Source: Spirochaetaceae bacterium
GTDB taxonomy: Bacteria; Spirochaetota; Leptospiria; Leptospirales; Leptonemataceae
Length of the DNA stretch: 39,992 bases
Assembly (NCBI GenBank): GCA_002730875.1
Contig: PCBI01000008.1
Span: 1-39,992, forward strand
Direction of reading: 5' to 3'
In this document: positions 17,366 through 26,154 of the stretch, one piece after another
Position numbering within the stretch: position 1 is the stretch's first letter
Layout: each line of letters opens with the position of its first letter
Program-made: the position numbers and the translations under genes
Notes under the pieces: model-generated
What the model was told of the DNA's origin: nothing
The model's input: the letters and a program-made list of their open reading frames with translations, nothing else
The model's database searches: none

Positions 17366-17935
17366 TTATTGAATCTTTCGCCAGAAAGTCACAGACTTTC
17401 CGGCCCGCAGTCCCAGATAGCTGTAGAGGATGGTTTCCAGAGCCTCCCCCCGGGACAGTGCAACAAAACGTATCTCCTGGCTGACTTCTTTCTCTGAATT
17501 GGGCACCTCGCCGGTTCCTTTCAGATGAAAGGCCGCCCCGTGAATCTCCCCTTTCAGGTCTTCTCTCTCGCTTGTGAGGTGAATGGATGCATCCAGGGCT
17601 TCCCGGTAATGAAGGCGGTAAGAACGATTCAGTGTTATCCGCTCGCCGCTTCTTTCATACTGTATATCCAGCTTGCACTTTACCACAGGCCCTTCTTCCA
17701 GGCCGCAACTTCTTTGAATGATGGCAGTTTCAATTATGGAGTCATTTCTATCATAGACAATCCGGCGACCGCTGAAGTCCCCGATTAGATCCACTTCGGG
17801 CTTGAATACCGGTCCGCGACCGGATAATTCCGGATCATAGAAGCCACAGGATGCAAAGAAAACCTGTATGGCTAAAACACCGATCAGAGGAAATTTCGAT
17901 TGCTTCTGGAAACCCACAACATACCATCGAATCAC
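17366..17935 (-). CDS. Putative lipoprotein, unknown function
   Basis: 189 aa. A basic N-terminus and hydrophobic stretch (PLIGVLAIQVFFASC) end at Cys30 with a good lipobox (FASC), so the mature protein is probably an outer- or inner-membrane lipoprotein. The remainder is beta-rich and charged, with no family I recognise. It heads the operon of glpX-like, flippase and PBP genes and is transcribed divergently from plsC, with the two starts about 40 nt apart, so the promoters must overlap or lie within the coding ends. Confidence 0.75.
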   Translation of the reverse strand: MIRWYVVGFQKQSKFPLIGVLAIQVFFASCGFYDPELSGRGPVFKPEVDLIGDFSGRRIVYDRNDSIIETAIIQRSCGLEEGPVVKCKLDIQYERSGERITLNRSYRLHYREALDASIHLTSEREDLKGEIHGAAFHLKGTGEVPNSEKEVSQEIRFVALSRGEALETILYSYLGLRAGKSVTFWRKIQ

Positions 17936-17974
17936 TCTCCGTTCAGGGGTAAATCAGGAATTCCAGGCAACCAG

Positions 17975-18817
17975 ATGACAGATCAACCCACAACAGTGGC
18001 CACCATCCCCTTCGAACCGGTCCGTGACATTCTGAAAGCGGCCCTGGACCAGCTCTTCCATATAGAAGTGACCGGTCTGGAATCCATTCCCGAATCCGGC
18101 GGGGCCATTCTTGTTTGCAACCATACAGATTACCTGGACCCCATGATTCAGGGCCTCTACAGTCCACGAAGGATTCATTTCCTGGGCAAAGAAGAGCTTT
18201 TTCGGCCGGACGATCAAATACTGGAAACCCTGGCCCAGGCCCCGGGATGGAGCCATCCAGTTTTCTCACCGGTGCGGTTGACCGTGGAAGCAATGCTGAA
18301 GCTGTATGGCCTCTACCATCGTAGTCAGATGGAAACCTGGGGCGGACATCCCATTCGCAGAGCATTCAAGGGGGATTCCGCCAAAGATGCGGTGGCCTAT
18401 TATCAGGAGATCGAAGATCAGATGCTGGAGCTCCTGAGAGAAGGGCATCTCCTCTCCGTATTTCCGGAAGGAACTCGAAGCGAAACCGGGGTTATGGCGC
18501 CATTCAAACCGCTCACGGCCCGGCTGGCCCTGAAAGCCGGCGTTCCCATCATTCCCAGCGGCATCCGCGGAGCCCATGGATTTTCCGATGTGCGGACCTT
18601 TCTTTCCGGCGAAGTGTTCCAGCGAGGAATTTACTACAATATTGGTAACCCGATCCAGCCCGCCGACTTTCCGAAAATTGAGGAGGTGGGGGAAAAAGCG
18701 GCCGCCCGAGCGCTCACGGAAGATCTACAAAAGCAGGTCTATGCTCTTACGCTCCACCCGGAGCGTCGATCCCGCGGGCGCGAAGTTCCGCGAAAGACCC
18801 GGGCCCGACAACTTTAA
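17975..18817 (+). CDS. plsC: 1-acyl-glycerol-3-phosphate acyltransferase (PlsC family)
   Basis: 280 aa. It transfers an acyl chain in phospholipid or related lipid synthesis at the inner membrane. Block I is NHTDYLD with the catalytic H-x4-D pair His50/Asp55. Block II has HPIRRAFKGDS 125-135. Block III is FPEGTRS 163-169, and block IV follows at VPIIPSGIRGA. The frame is open from 17900, but the extra residues overlap the divergent lipoprotein gene and have no family likeness, so ATG 17975 is chosen. There is no strong membrane helix, so it is probably peripheral. The lipid substrate is not certain. Confidence 0.9.
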   Translation: MTDQPTTVATIPFEPVRDILKAALDQLFHIEVTGLESIPESGGAILVCNHTDYLDPMIQGLYSPRRIHFLGKEELFRPDDQILETLAQAPGWSHPVFSPVRLTVEAMLKLYGLYHRSQMETWGGHPIRRAFKGDSAKDAVAYYQEIEDQMLELLREGHLLSVFPEGTRSETGVMAPFKPLTARLALKAGVPIIPSGIRGAHGFSDVRTFLSGEVFQRGIYYNIGNPIQPADFPKIEEVGEKAAARALTEDLQKQVYALTLHPERRSRGREVPRKTRARQL

Positions 18818-18858
18818 TCGGCAGGCGCGGTGACTTCCGAACCCCTGCAAGCTTTCAG

Positions 18859-21000
18859 TCACTCCAACTGCTTTTTTCCCAGAAGAACCTTTTGTTTTTC
18901 CAGACGATTGAGTAGCTGAGGATAACGCTTCTTGAGGAATTTATCCGCAGGTTTAATCTTCATCGCATGGGACCAGTACTGCTCGGACTTTCTGTAATTA
19001 CCCAGAAGATAATGAGACATCCCCGCATACTTCAAAGCGGGAAAATAATCGGGCTTTAGTTGTATGGCCCGCGTCAGATATTTCAAAGACTTGAGATAGC
19101 GCTTCTCGCGTATCAGACAGTAGCCCCGGTACATCAGGATCTCTTCGTTTTGCTTTTCGGAATCCCCTTCCATTAGCTCCAGGGCCTTTTCGTAGTTTCT
19201 ATTTCGGATGAAACTGGAAATCTTGAGTTTATAGATTAGATCGTCATCAATGGAGTGATCTGCGCTTCGATGTCCCTCCTCCCGAAACCCTACGCGAATC
19301 AGGGAAAGGTCATCCGTTGGCTCCCCTACATTGTACAACGACTTCACCAGGCTTCGCAGATTGCCTTTGCTCTTTTCCACCTGTTTCAGGATCAGACCGT
19401 AGTCGTAGTTGATCTCGGGATGGGCAGAACCGGGCTTAAGATTCAAATCATCTTTTCCATCGGAGCCGGCAAAGAGTACGTCTCCGGGCTCCAGCTGAAA
19501 CCTCTGGATAGTGAAGCCAAACTCGGAGGGGCTACCAAATTTACGCATGGTCAATTCTTTGTCTACAAAGCTGGCCTTTCCATTTCGGTATAGAATCAGA
19601 AACGGGTGCTCCGCATTAATGTACAACAGTTCGCCGCTTTGCTCGTTGACCAGTCCCAGGATACCGGAAAACATCATGGCCCCGTCGAATGAAAGAAAGA
19701 TGGTTTGAATCTCTTCGTAGCAGTCCCGTAGCCATTGCTCGGGGGATCGCATCTCCACACGAGTAGTTGAAGAGATGCGGCTCATGATTGAATTCAAAAC
19801 GGTGCCCATTACCAGAGCGCCGCCGGCCCCCTGCATGGACTTGCCCATACCGTCGCCATTAAAAAACATTACGTAGGGCTTGCCGGAGAATTCAATCTGA
19901 CCGGTCATGTTAAAGTCCCCGCCCAGATGCTGGAACTTCTCTTTGAACAGGAATGCCTTCTTCTGGATCAGTACACAATCCGTTGGCACTATCTGACTTT
20001 CATTTAGCTCATTCATCAGCGGCTTCATTAGAAGAGTGGTGAGGAAGTAATCCCCGTCCTGGTTTCGCTTGAGCTTCTTGATTTCGTCCAGAGAGACCTC
20101 GAATTCGGTCTGTAGATTGTTCAGTTTCTCGATAGTACGCATCAGGTCCTGGCTGTATTTACGATCAATGTACAGGCCGCATTCCATCTGCTTCATCTTC
20201 TCAAGCAGTCCAGGTATGTATTTCTTCTGAATGATGGAGCCGTGCTGCGGAGCGATCAGTTCAATATCCAGGGATTCGATTTTTCGCAGGGCATAGTTCA
20301 GAATATCCCGGCTGGGCATATAGGCCATATGGAACCCTTCGATGTGCTGGAAGTAGTTTTCGTCCGCAAGGAAATGCCAGGAGTCTTCGAGGCCGCCAAA
20401 GATGTCCCCGGAAAACAGCACTTTCGTTTCCTGATCGTAGGTGACGAATGCGCCCGGTGAATGGCAGTACGGAGTGGTATAGAATTGGAGTAAGCGATTT
20501 CCGGCCTTGAGCTGAAAGTCGTTTTGATCAATGTTGTAGTATCCGGATTGCAAACCGTAGTGTTTGATCAGAACCGACATGCGGCTATGCGTTACAATCT
20601 GCAGATCCGGTCTATCGATGAGCTTTTCCAGATAGGGAACCGCAGCGCAAAGATCCGGATCCTGATGATGCAAAATAATATATTTGATGTCCCGCAAATC
20701 GCAGGCCATTTCGATCTTTTTGATGATATCCTGACGCTGCAGCATGGAACCGGGATCAATGAGAATGGACTCACGACCGTTGTTGATGAAATAGGGGTGG
20801 CACTGGAAGGGATCGTTTTCCAGATAAATGCCCACCCAGAATATGTCCCGGGCCACCTGCACCGGCCGGGTGAAATCCAGATCCTTGCCGTCCGAACCCT
20901 CCCCCAGGATAGAGTTCGCGCCGGCGCCGTCTCGATAGAAAACATTGCCATCTTCTCGCGATATCGCTTTAGCATCGGTGCTGGTTTCTGTACTCGCCAT
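18859..21000 (-). CDS. ODP-type metallo-beta-lactamase / SpoIIE phosphatase / TPR fusion
   Basis: 713 aa, three parts. Residues about 45-290 are an MBL fold of the ODP (oxygen-binding di-iron) family, with HHQDPD 111-116, His180 in CHSPGA, Asp199 in FSGDIFGG and His253 in PQHGS. The Glu and second His of the flavodiiron HxExDH motif are absent, as in ODP sensors. A coiled-coil linker (about 285-315) leads to a SpoIIE/PP2C-type phosphatase (about 340-572) with metal-binding acids in NGDGMGKS 381-388, GSDGKDD 512-518 and PTDD 561-564. About three TPR-like repeats follow (590-690). I infer that iron or oxygen state controls a serine/threonine phosphatase, as in partner-switching. The gene is alone and converges on plsC. 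Confidence 0.85.
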   Translation of the reverse strand: MASTETSTDAKAISREDGNVFYRDGAGANSILGEGSDGKDLDFTRPVQVARDIFWVGIYLENDPFQCHPYFINNGRESILIDPGSMLQRQDIIKKIEMACDLRDIKYIILHHQDPDLCAAVPYLEKLIDRPDLQIVTHSRMSVLIKHYGLQSGYYNIDQNDFQLKAGNRLLQFYTTPYCHSPGAFVTYDQETKVLFSGDIFGGLEDSWHFLADENYFQHIEGFHMAYMPSRDILNYALRKIESLDIELIAPQHGSIIQKKYIPGLLEKMKQMECGLYIDRKYSQDLMRTIEKLNNLQTEFEVSLDEIKKLKRNQDGDYFLTTLLMKPLMNELNESQIVPTDCVLIQKKAFLFKEKFQHLGGDFNMTGQIEFSGKPYVMFFNGDGMGKSMQGAGGALVMGTVLNSIMSRISSTTRVEMRSPEQWLRDCYEEIQTIFLSFDGAMMFSGILGLVNEQSGELLYINAEHPFLILYRNGKASFVDKELTMRKFGSPSEFGFTIQRFQLEPGDVLFAGSDGKDDLNLKPGSAHPEINYDYGLILKQVEKSKGNLRSLVKSLYNVGEPTDDLSLIRVGFREEGHRSADHSIDDDLIYKLKISSFIRNRNYEKALELMEGDSEKQNEEILMYRGYCLIREKRYLKSLKYLTRAIQLKPDYFPALKYAGMSHYLLGNYRKSEQYWSHAMKIKPADKFLKKRYPQLLNRLEKQKVLLGKKQLE

Positions 21001-21379
21001 AATCCAGGGTTTGATTCAGAGCTTCCTGCGAAAACAGCAAATTGAAACAGATGTTACAATATCCCTTCCGGGAGCCCATTCTTGTATTTATAGATAATCA
21101 GAATTGATCTCAACTCCGCCCTGTCTTAAGAAACAGAGGTAGTACCGGATCAATGCCTGAAATCTCGGGCACGGAAGTGTCCGATACCTTCAGCTCAGGC
21201 ACTGACCCTGGCCGCCTTCCCGGAGGGTCCGGGCACCTTTTGCCCCGGAACTCGCGGCTTCCCGGGATGAGCCAGGCACGAATTGCCACGGAACTCGTGG
21301 CGGGCCCGGCAAGTGAGCGGAAATCCAGTCATTATCCATTCAGGATTCTAGAGTCGAAAGGCTTAATGCGCGGATAAAG
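21001..21379. other. 379-bp intergenic region, no convincing gene
   Basis: This separates the PEGA gene end from the ODP-SpoIIE gene start, both on the minus strand. It contains a weak promoter candidate for the latter (minus strand TTGAGA at 21113-21108 and TATAAA at 21092-21087, spacing only 15 nt). The middle (21180-21320) is rich in short G+C inverted repeats such as CCACG-GAACT-CGTGG. An open plus-strand frame at 21153-21377 has a composition unlike a protein and is not called. Confidence 0.6.
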
Positions 21380-23191
21380 CTAGAAGGTAAATCTGAGGCC
21401 CAGCCGATGGCTTGTCTCTGAAAAAGGGGATCTGTACATCTCCGGGGATGGCCTCCAGGGATGCGAACCGGAATACGAAGTTGAAAAAGCCCGGCCATCA
21501 CCGGTAGCAGCCACATTCCACAAGAAGGATTGAAAACGGATTTCGTCATTTTGTCCCTGGGCGCGCTGCTTTTCGTCCGTTCCATCCAGGGTATGACGCA
21601 ATCCTTCCGGGCCTTTGAGATCCCTGGCCAGCTCGCGCTCCAACAGGCTCAGTTCGCCAAACTCTTTGTCGTCGTGTTCATAGCCCAGCCACAGGAAGAG
21701 GCCGGCAAAGAAAAGGGATGCGATGGCCGCTCCGGAAAACAGATTGGCCCGACTGTCCCAGACTCGGGCATCCAGACGGTTGTTTTCAATTTGCTGAATC
21801 TGATAAAGCGAATAGGAAGGTACATCGCTAATGGCCAGGCCCGGCACCTGACCGCGGATAGACTCTCGCACTTCGTTTGCTCGGATGGTACTGTAGGCCC
21901 AGCCGCCCCCCAGGACCAGACTCTGAAGCATGAAACCGAAGGCCAGATCGTGATGGGTCCAGTCCGCAATCACGTAACCCGGATCGCGATAATACTCTTC
22001 GGTGCTGCCCTCGGTCATGGCCACCGACACCCGGGCCGTCTTACCGGTTTCCAGACGCACTCCCTTGAATCGATCAATGTGTTTGTCGAGACTGATGCGC
22101 ACCCGATGAGTGCCCTCTTTCAGATTTTCCACTTTAAGCGGAGTGGTCCCCAGGAAATCGACGTTCAAGAATACGCTGGCTCCGGGAGGATTGCTTTCTA
22201 CTACCAGGGTGGCATTGCCTTTCCGGGGCAGACATTCTATGCGGAAGCTGGAGTCCGAGGTGAGCTCAATGTTGCGCACCCGGTCTTCGCACTCTTCATG
22301 ACTTACTCGTAGCTGGTAACTTCCAGGAGCCACCGCCCGGTCCAGTGGCGATTTGCCGATGTAGACATCGTCCAGAAACACAAGAGCACCGGGCCGGTCA
22401 GTAGAGACCCGAATTCGCCCCGCCCCTCGGCCGGGCAATCTGCTTTCCACAAAGGTACGGATTCGAGAAAGGGTGGCTTCGTCGTATGGATTGCGGGACG
22501 GAAGATTGATCACGGTGGAGGATTTCTTGCCCCATACAGCGTCATAAAATTCCAGCTCCAGAACCGGGTTGTCACGGTTTCCCTTGATGCGTCCCTGCAA
22601 GAGATAGTCCGCATCTATGAGGGCGGCGACGTGAAAACCGGAGGATCGCTCAACCAGCGCTCCCTCGTCGGGTCTCCAGCGGTACACCTGCCCCTCCAGA
22701 AGTATCTTTTCTCGGGATCCGGCCACTTCCTGCGAAAGCTGCGGTTGCGAATAGGGGCTGTTTACTCTGGCTTTACCGGCCGGGTCCAACACTACATCCG
22801 GTGGGCGGACATCTCGAAGGAATACCGGAAGCGACATTCCATTCAGAATCATCTCGGGTAGTCCGGTTTCCAGATAATCCAGGTTCGACGAACCGCTGAG
22901 ATTGGTAAATGGAACAATGCGAAAATAGCGCTGATGAGGTTGTGCGGTTACCAGCGGAATCTCTTCGGCCTGCAAGGAGAAGTCCGTTCGCTTGCGCTGC
23001 GCCAGGAAAGGCCAGAGAAACAGCCATAGTTGAACAGTAATGAGAGCCAGAGCCAGGGAACGAAAGGAAAGGCCCCTCAAAGCCAGCATCGAGCGGCCTT
23101 TCTTGATCTTGGCGCCTCTGACGGCCCTGGCCTGGATGGTACAGGTCCGGCCTCCGGATGCAAAATCAGATATGTTGCCGTTCGAATGCAA
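21380..23191 (-). CDS. Membrane-anchored protein with two PEGA domains
   Basis: 603 aa from TTG 23191, which has AGGAG 8 nt upstream; ATG 23089 (569 aa, AGAAAGG upstream) is a real alternative. A single N-terminal hydrophobic helix (LALALITVQLWLFLWPFLA) anchors or exports the protein. A region with an FTNLSGSSNLDYLETGLPE stretch, like that of periplasmic FlgO/TolB-type proteins, precedes two PEGA repeats (about 245-300 and 315-380; RPGALVFLDDVYIG and PPGASVFLNVDFLG). PEGA domains are surface or periplasmic beta modules. Two further hydrophobic stretches follow (about 425 and 490). The last residues (HRLGLRFTF) end in Phe as outer-membrane proteins often do. It lies 20 nt after smc and is probably co-transcribed. 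Confidence 0.8.
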   Translation of the reverse strand: MHSNGNISDFASGGRTCTIQARAVRGAKIKKGRSMLALRGLSFRSLALALITVQLWLFLWPFLAQRKRTDFSLQAEEIPLVTAQPHQRYFRIVPFTNLSGSSNLDYLETGLPEMILNGMSLPVFLRDVRPPDVVLDPAGKARVNSPYSQPQLSQEVAGSREKILLEGQVYRWRPDEGALVERSSGFHVAALIDADYLLQGRIKGNRDNPVLELEFYDAVWGKKSSTVINLPSRNPYDEATLSRIRTFVESRLPGRGAGRIRVSTDRPGALVFLDDVYIGKSPLDRAVAPGSYQLRVSHEECEDRVRNIELTSDSSFRIECLPRKGNATLVVESNPPGASVFLNVDFLGTTPLKVENLKEGTHRVRISLDKHIDRFKGVRLETGKTARVSVAMTEGSTEEYYRDPGYVIADWTHHDLAFGFMLQSLVLGGGWAYSTIRANEVRESIRGQVPGLAISDVPSYSLYQIQQIENNRLDARVWDSRANLFSGAAIASLFFAGLFLWLGYEHDDKEFGELSLLERELARDLKGPEGLRHTLDGTDEKQRAQGQNDEIRFQSFLWNVAATGDGRAFSTSYSGSHPWRPSPEMYRSPFSETSHRLGLRFTF

Positions 23192-23211
23192 GGAAGGAAC
23201 TCCTGGTTCCG

Positions 23212-25989
23212 TCAGGACACGGTTTGCTTTCTTTCCTGGAATCTTACAGAAACGATGCGCGTCACGCCGGGCTCTTCCTGGGTTACGCCGAATATAGCGC
23301 TGGCTTTCTCCATTGTAAGTTTATTGTGAGTGATGACCAGAAACTGACTTCTGGGCGCAAAACTGGAAAGCATTTTCAGAAATCGATGCACGTTATTATC
23401 ATCCAGCGGAGCGTCGATTTCATCCAGCAAACAGAACGGAGACGGACGCACAAGATAGGTGGCAAACATAAGCGCAATGGCAGTCATGTTTTGCTCCCCG
23501 CCGGAAAGCAGCGTAATGGAGCTGTTTTTCTTTCCAGGAGGCTGCACCATAATGCTGACCCCGCTATTCATGGGGTCGTTTTCATCGGTAAGGGTCAGGC
23601 TGGCATTACCGCCGCCAAACAGAGTCTGAAACACTTCCGTAAAGTTGTTTTGAATACGTTCGAATGTGTCTTTGAAAAGCGCTCGCGAGCTCTCGTCGAT
23701 TTCCTGCAGAATAGAAAGGATGTTCTTACGCGCCTCTTCGATATCGCCCTTTTGCTTGAGTAGCTCGTTCAGGCCTTCTTCGCACCGGGCATATTCGTCG
23801 ATGGCCAGAGCATTGAACTGTCCGAGTCCCTGGATCTCGCCTTTAATTCTACGATATTCGGATTGCTCGTGGTCTTTGTTCAGACGACGGTTGCTGCACT
23901 CTTCTTCGAGCTCCCCGGGGCTCATCTGAAAATCGTTGTATAGCTCTTCCTCCAGTGTTTGCAGGGCTACATTGATGTTTTCCTGGGCCCGCTCTTCTCG
24001 AGACATTTCCGGAAGCAGTCGCTCGATGGCATCCCGATCCTTGCGGGTCTTTTCCCGTAGTTCGCCAATGCGGTTTCGCACCTTCTCAATGTTCTTCTGC
24101 ATGCTTTCCAGCATGCTGGCTTTTTCCCGGGTTTCCCGATTATTATGCTCCAACTGCTCCTGCTGCTGCCTTTGCTCTTCCTTTAGCTTTGTAATGTGAG
24201 CATCTACGCTACGGATTTCATCATTTAGATAGTTCAACCGGGCGCCGGATTGTTCGATTTGATTTTCCAGTTGATCCCGTGCTTCCTGGGAGGAGTCCTT
24301 GCGGGCCTGGTAGTCGCGGATTTGCAGTTCCAGCTCCACCCGACGATTCTTTTCCTTTTCTATGCGAACCAGGTCTTGCTTGCGTTGCTTTTGTAGAGTG
24401 TCGTTTTCTTTCTGGATCTCAACCTTTCGCTGATTGAAGGCATTCATCTTTTGATCCAGTTCTTCTTTTCTGGAAATTAGACCGGATTCGCCGAAAAACA
24501 GCGAGCGAAACTCGGCATCCAGTTTCTGGTATTGATCGAAATCTTTTAGCAGAACCGAGAAGGACAGGCCCTCAATCTTTTTCAGCCAGGCGGTTTTCTT
24601 TTCCGCGATGGAAGGCGCATCCTCGGTGGATTTCATATCCTGGATTAGATCATCCACGGTGGCTTTGCCTTCCTGGATTCGCGCCAGCATTTCGTCGGAA
24701 AGGGCCTTACGGCTTTGCTCTGCGGCCTCGATGTCTTTCTTTCGGGCTTCCAGATCGTTGATCAGTTGCTCGGTAAGGGCGCGCAATTGATCCATCACGC
24801 CTTTCTGATCTTTTTCGATCTGCTGGCTTTCGCTGATATTGGCTTCTTCTTTTTGCTGCGACTCCTGAATCTGACGCTCCAGACCCTCTACCGTGTTTTG
24901 TAGATCGGCAGACTTCCTGGTTAGATTCTCAATCTCGGAGCTAAGATCCAGCTCCAGTTGCATGGATTGTTCCAGCTTCTTTTTGGAGGCCTTCAGGAAT
25001 TTGTCTTCGGCGTTCAGTCTTTCCTGAATCTGATCCTTCTGCCGGATCCTTTCGTCGATCTCGGCGCTCACCCGGGCCTGGTTCTTTTCCAGGGATTCAA
25101 TAATGGATAATGTCTGATGATACTGGCGGTCCAGGGCATGACGCTTTTCCAGGTCGTCCTGGTTCTGTACTTCCAGTTCCTGGGCTTCGCTTTCGGACTT
25201 TTCGATGCGGTCCAGTATGGTTTGCTTTTTCTCGGCCAGCTTCTGGAGCTTCTCTTCGATGGATTTCTGCCGGGTCTGGTTGTCCGAAATCTTGAGATAG
25301 CGAATGTTCTTGTCGTGTTTGTCCAGATGCTCTTTGAGCTTTAGATATTGTCTGGTCTTACGGGCCTGACGCTCCAGGTTCTCCAGTTCCCTTTCTTTCT
25401 CTTTTAAGATGTCGCCCAGCCGAAGCAGGTTCTGTTCGGTATCGTCCAGTCGCTTCAGTGTTTCCTGGCGTTCCGCTTTGAATCTGGAAATGCCGGCCGC
25501 TTCGTCAAAAAGTAGCCTTCGATCTTCCGGACTGGCCCGGAGTATCTCGGACATCCGGCCCTGCTCCATAATGGAATAGGCGGTCTTTCCGATGCCCGTG
25601 TCCATCAACACACGTTCGATTTCTTTTCGCGTGGTGCGCTTGCCGTTTAGTATGTATTCGCTGGCGCTGTTCAGATACAGTCGGCGGCCAATGCTTACTT
25701 CGTCCTGATCCACGGACAGGGAACGGTCCGAGTTATCGAAAGCAATCTCTACTTCGGCCATGCCGGCCTGTTTGCGCTTTTCCGAACCCAGGAAGATCAC
25801 ATCTTCCATGTTCTTACCCCGCAGGGCCCGACCGGATTTCTCGCCCAGCACCCATCGCACGGCATCCACAATGTTGGATTTTCCACAGCCATTGGGGCCC
25901 ACCACCGCCGTAATGCCGGTGCCAGGTTCAATCACGGTTTCATCCGCGAAGGATTTGAATCCTACCATGCGTATTCTTTTTACGTGCAT
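23212..25989 (-). CDS. smc: Chromosome segregation SMC protein lacking a canonical hinge
   Basis: SMC ATPases fold and segregate chromosomes. Head motifs are complete: Walker A GPNGCGKSN 31-39, signature LLSGGEQNMTA 827-837, Walker B CLLDEIDAPLDD 853-864, and the C-terminal FGVTQEE. At 925 aa it is about 230-260 residues shorter than most bacterial SMCs. The two coiled-coil arms (about 170-455 and 510-785) are near normal length. The hinge, usually about 150-170 residues between them, is absent; a helical segment of about 55 residues (455-510, with FSVLLKDFDQYQKLDAEF) stands in its place. GAGGAA lies 6 nt before the ATG. It is followed by the PEGA gene and divergent from the DUF115 gene. Confidence 0.93.
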   Translation of the reverse strand: MHVKRIRMVGFKSFADETVIEPGTGITAVVGPNGCGKSNIVDAVRWVLGEKSGRALRGKNMEDVIFLGSEKRKQAGMAEVEIAFDNSDRSLSVDQDEVSIGRRLYLNSASEYILNGKRTTRKEIERVLMDTGIGKTAYSIMEQGRMSEILRASPEDRRLLFDEAAGISRFKAERQETLKRLDDTEQNLLRLGDILKEKERELENLERQARKTRQYLKLKEHLDKHDKNIRYLKISDNQTRQKSIEEKLQKLAEKKQTILDRIEKSESEAQELEVQNQDDLEKRHALDRQYHQTLSIIESLEKNQARVSAEIDERIRQKDQIQERLNAEDKFLKASKKKLEQSMQLELDLSSEIENLTRKSADLQNTVEGLERQIQESQQKEEANISESQQIEKDQKGVMDQLRALTEQLINDLEARKKDIEAAEQSRKALSDEMLARIQEGKATVDDLIQDMKSTEDAPSIAEKKTAWLKKIEGLSFSVLLKDFDQYQKLDAEFRSLFFGESGLISRKEELDQKMNAFNQRKVEIQKENDTLQKQRKQDLVRIEKEKNRRVELELQIRDYQARKDSSQEARDQLENQIEQSGARLNYLNDEIRSVDAHITKLKEEQRQQQEQLEHNNRETREKASMLESMQKNIEKVRNRIGELREKTRKDRDAIERLLPEMSREERAQENINVALQTLEEELYNDFQMSPGELEEECSNRRLNKDHEQSEYRRIKGEIQGLGQFNALAIDEYARCEEGLNELLKQKGDIEEARKNILSILQEIDESSRALFKDTFERIQNNFTEVFQTLFGGGNASLTLTDENDPMNSGVSIMVQPPGKKNSSITLLSGGEQNMTAIALMFATYLVRPSPFCLLDEIDAPLDDNNVHRFLKMLSSFAPRSQFLVITHNKLTMEKASAIFGVTQEEPGVTRIVSVRFQERKQTVS

Positions 25990-26000
25990 GAAATTCCTCT

Positions 26001-26098
26001 GCCTGTAAAGCAGGCCTACAGGGAAAAGCGATCCTGCTGGATCCAGGAAGGATTCAGCAGGCCGGTGCCAACCCTGACTGTCAAGCAGTTGGGGATGG
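26001..26098. promoter_or_regulatory. Three hairpins in the smc / DUF115 divergent region
   Basis: Consecutive inverted repeats: CCTGTA/TACAGG (26002-26022); CCTGCTGGATCC and GGATTCAGCAGG around AGGAA (26033-26061, 12 bp with one G-T pair); and a longer imperfect stem at 26068-26098 (CCAACCCTGACTG with CAGTTGGGGATGG). They lie in the 165-bp gap between the two divergent starts and would be in the leader of one or both messages. The function is unknown. Confidence 0.6.
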
Positions 26099-26154
26099 CT
26101 GGACCCTCAGAGGCCGCCGGATAGTCTGACGACATAAGGTTCTCTAGCCACGTT

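Noticed and set aside
17900..17974. N-terminal extension of plsC
   Set aside because: Overlaps the divergent lipoprotein gene and adds no family sequence.
21153..21377. 74-codon plus-strand frame in the PEGA / ODP intergenic region
   Set aside because: Gly/Ser/Pro/Arg-rich, with no ribosome binding site, running through a set of short inverted repeats.
21530..22312. 260-codon plus-strand frame opposite the PEGA gene
   Set aside because: Antisense to two clear PEGA repeats; no domain in its own product.
23158..23763. 201-codon plus-strand frame opposite the 3' end of smc
   Set aside because: Overlaps the SMC signature and Walker B region on the other strand; no independent evidence.
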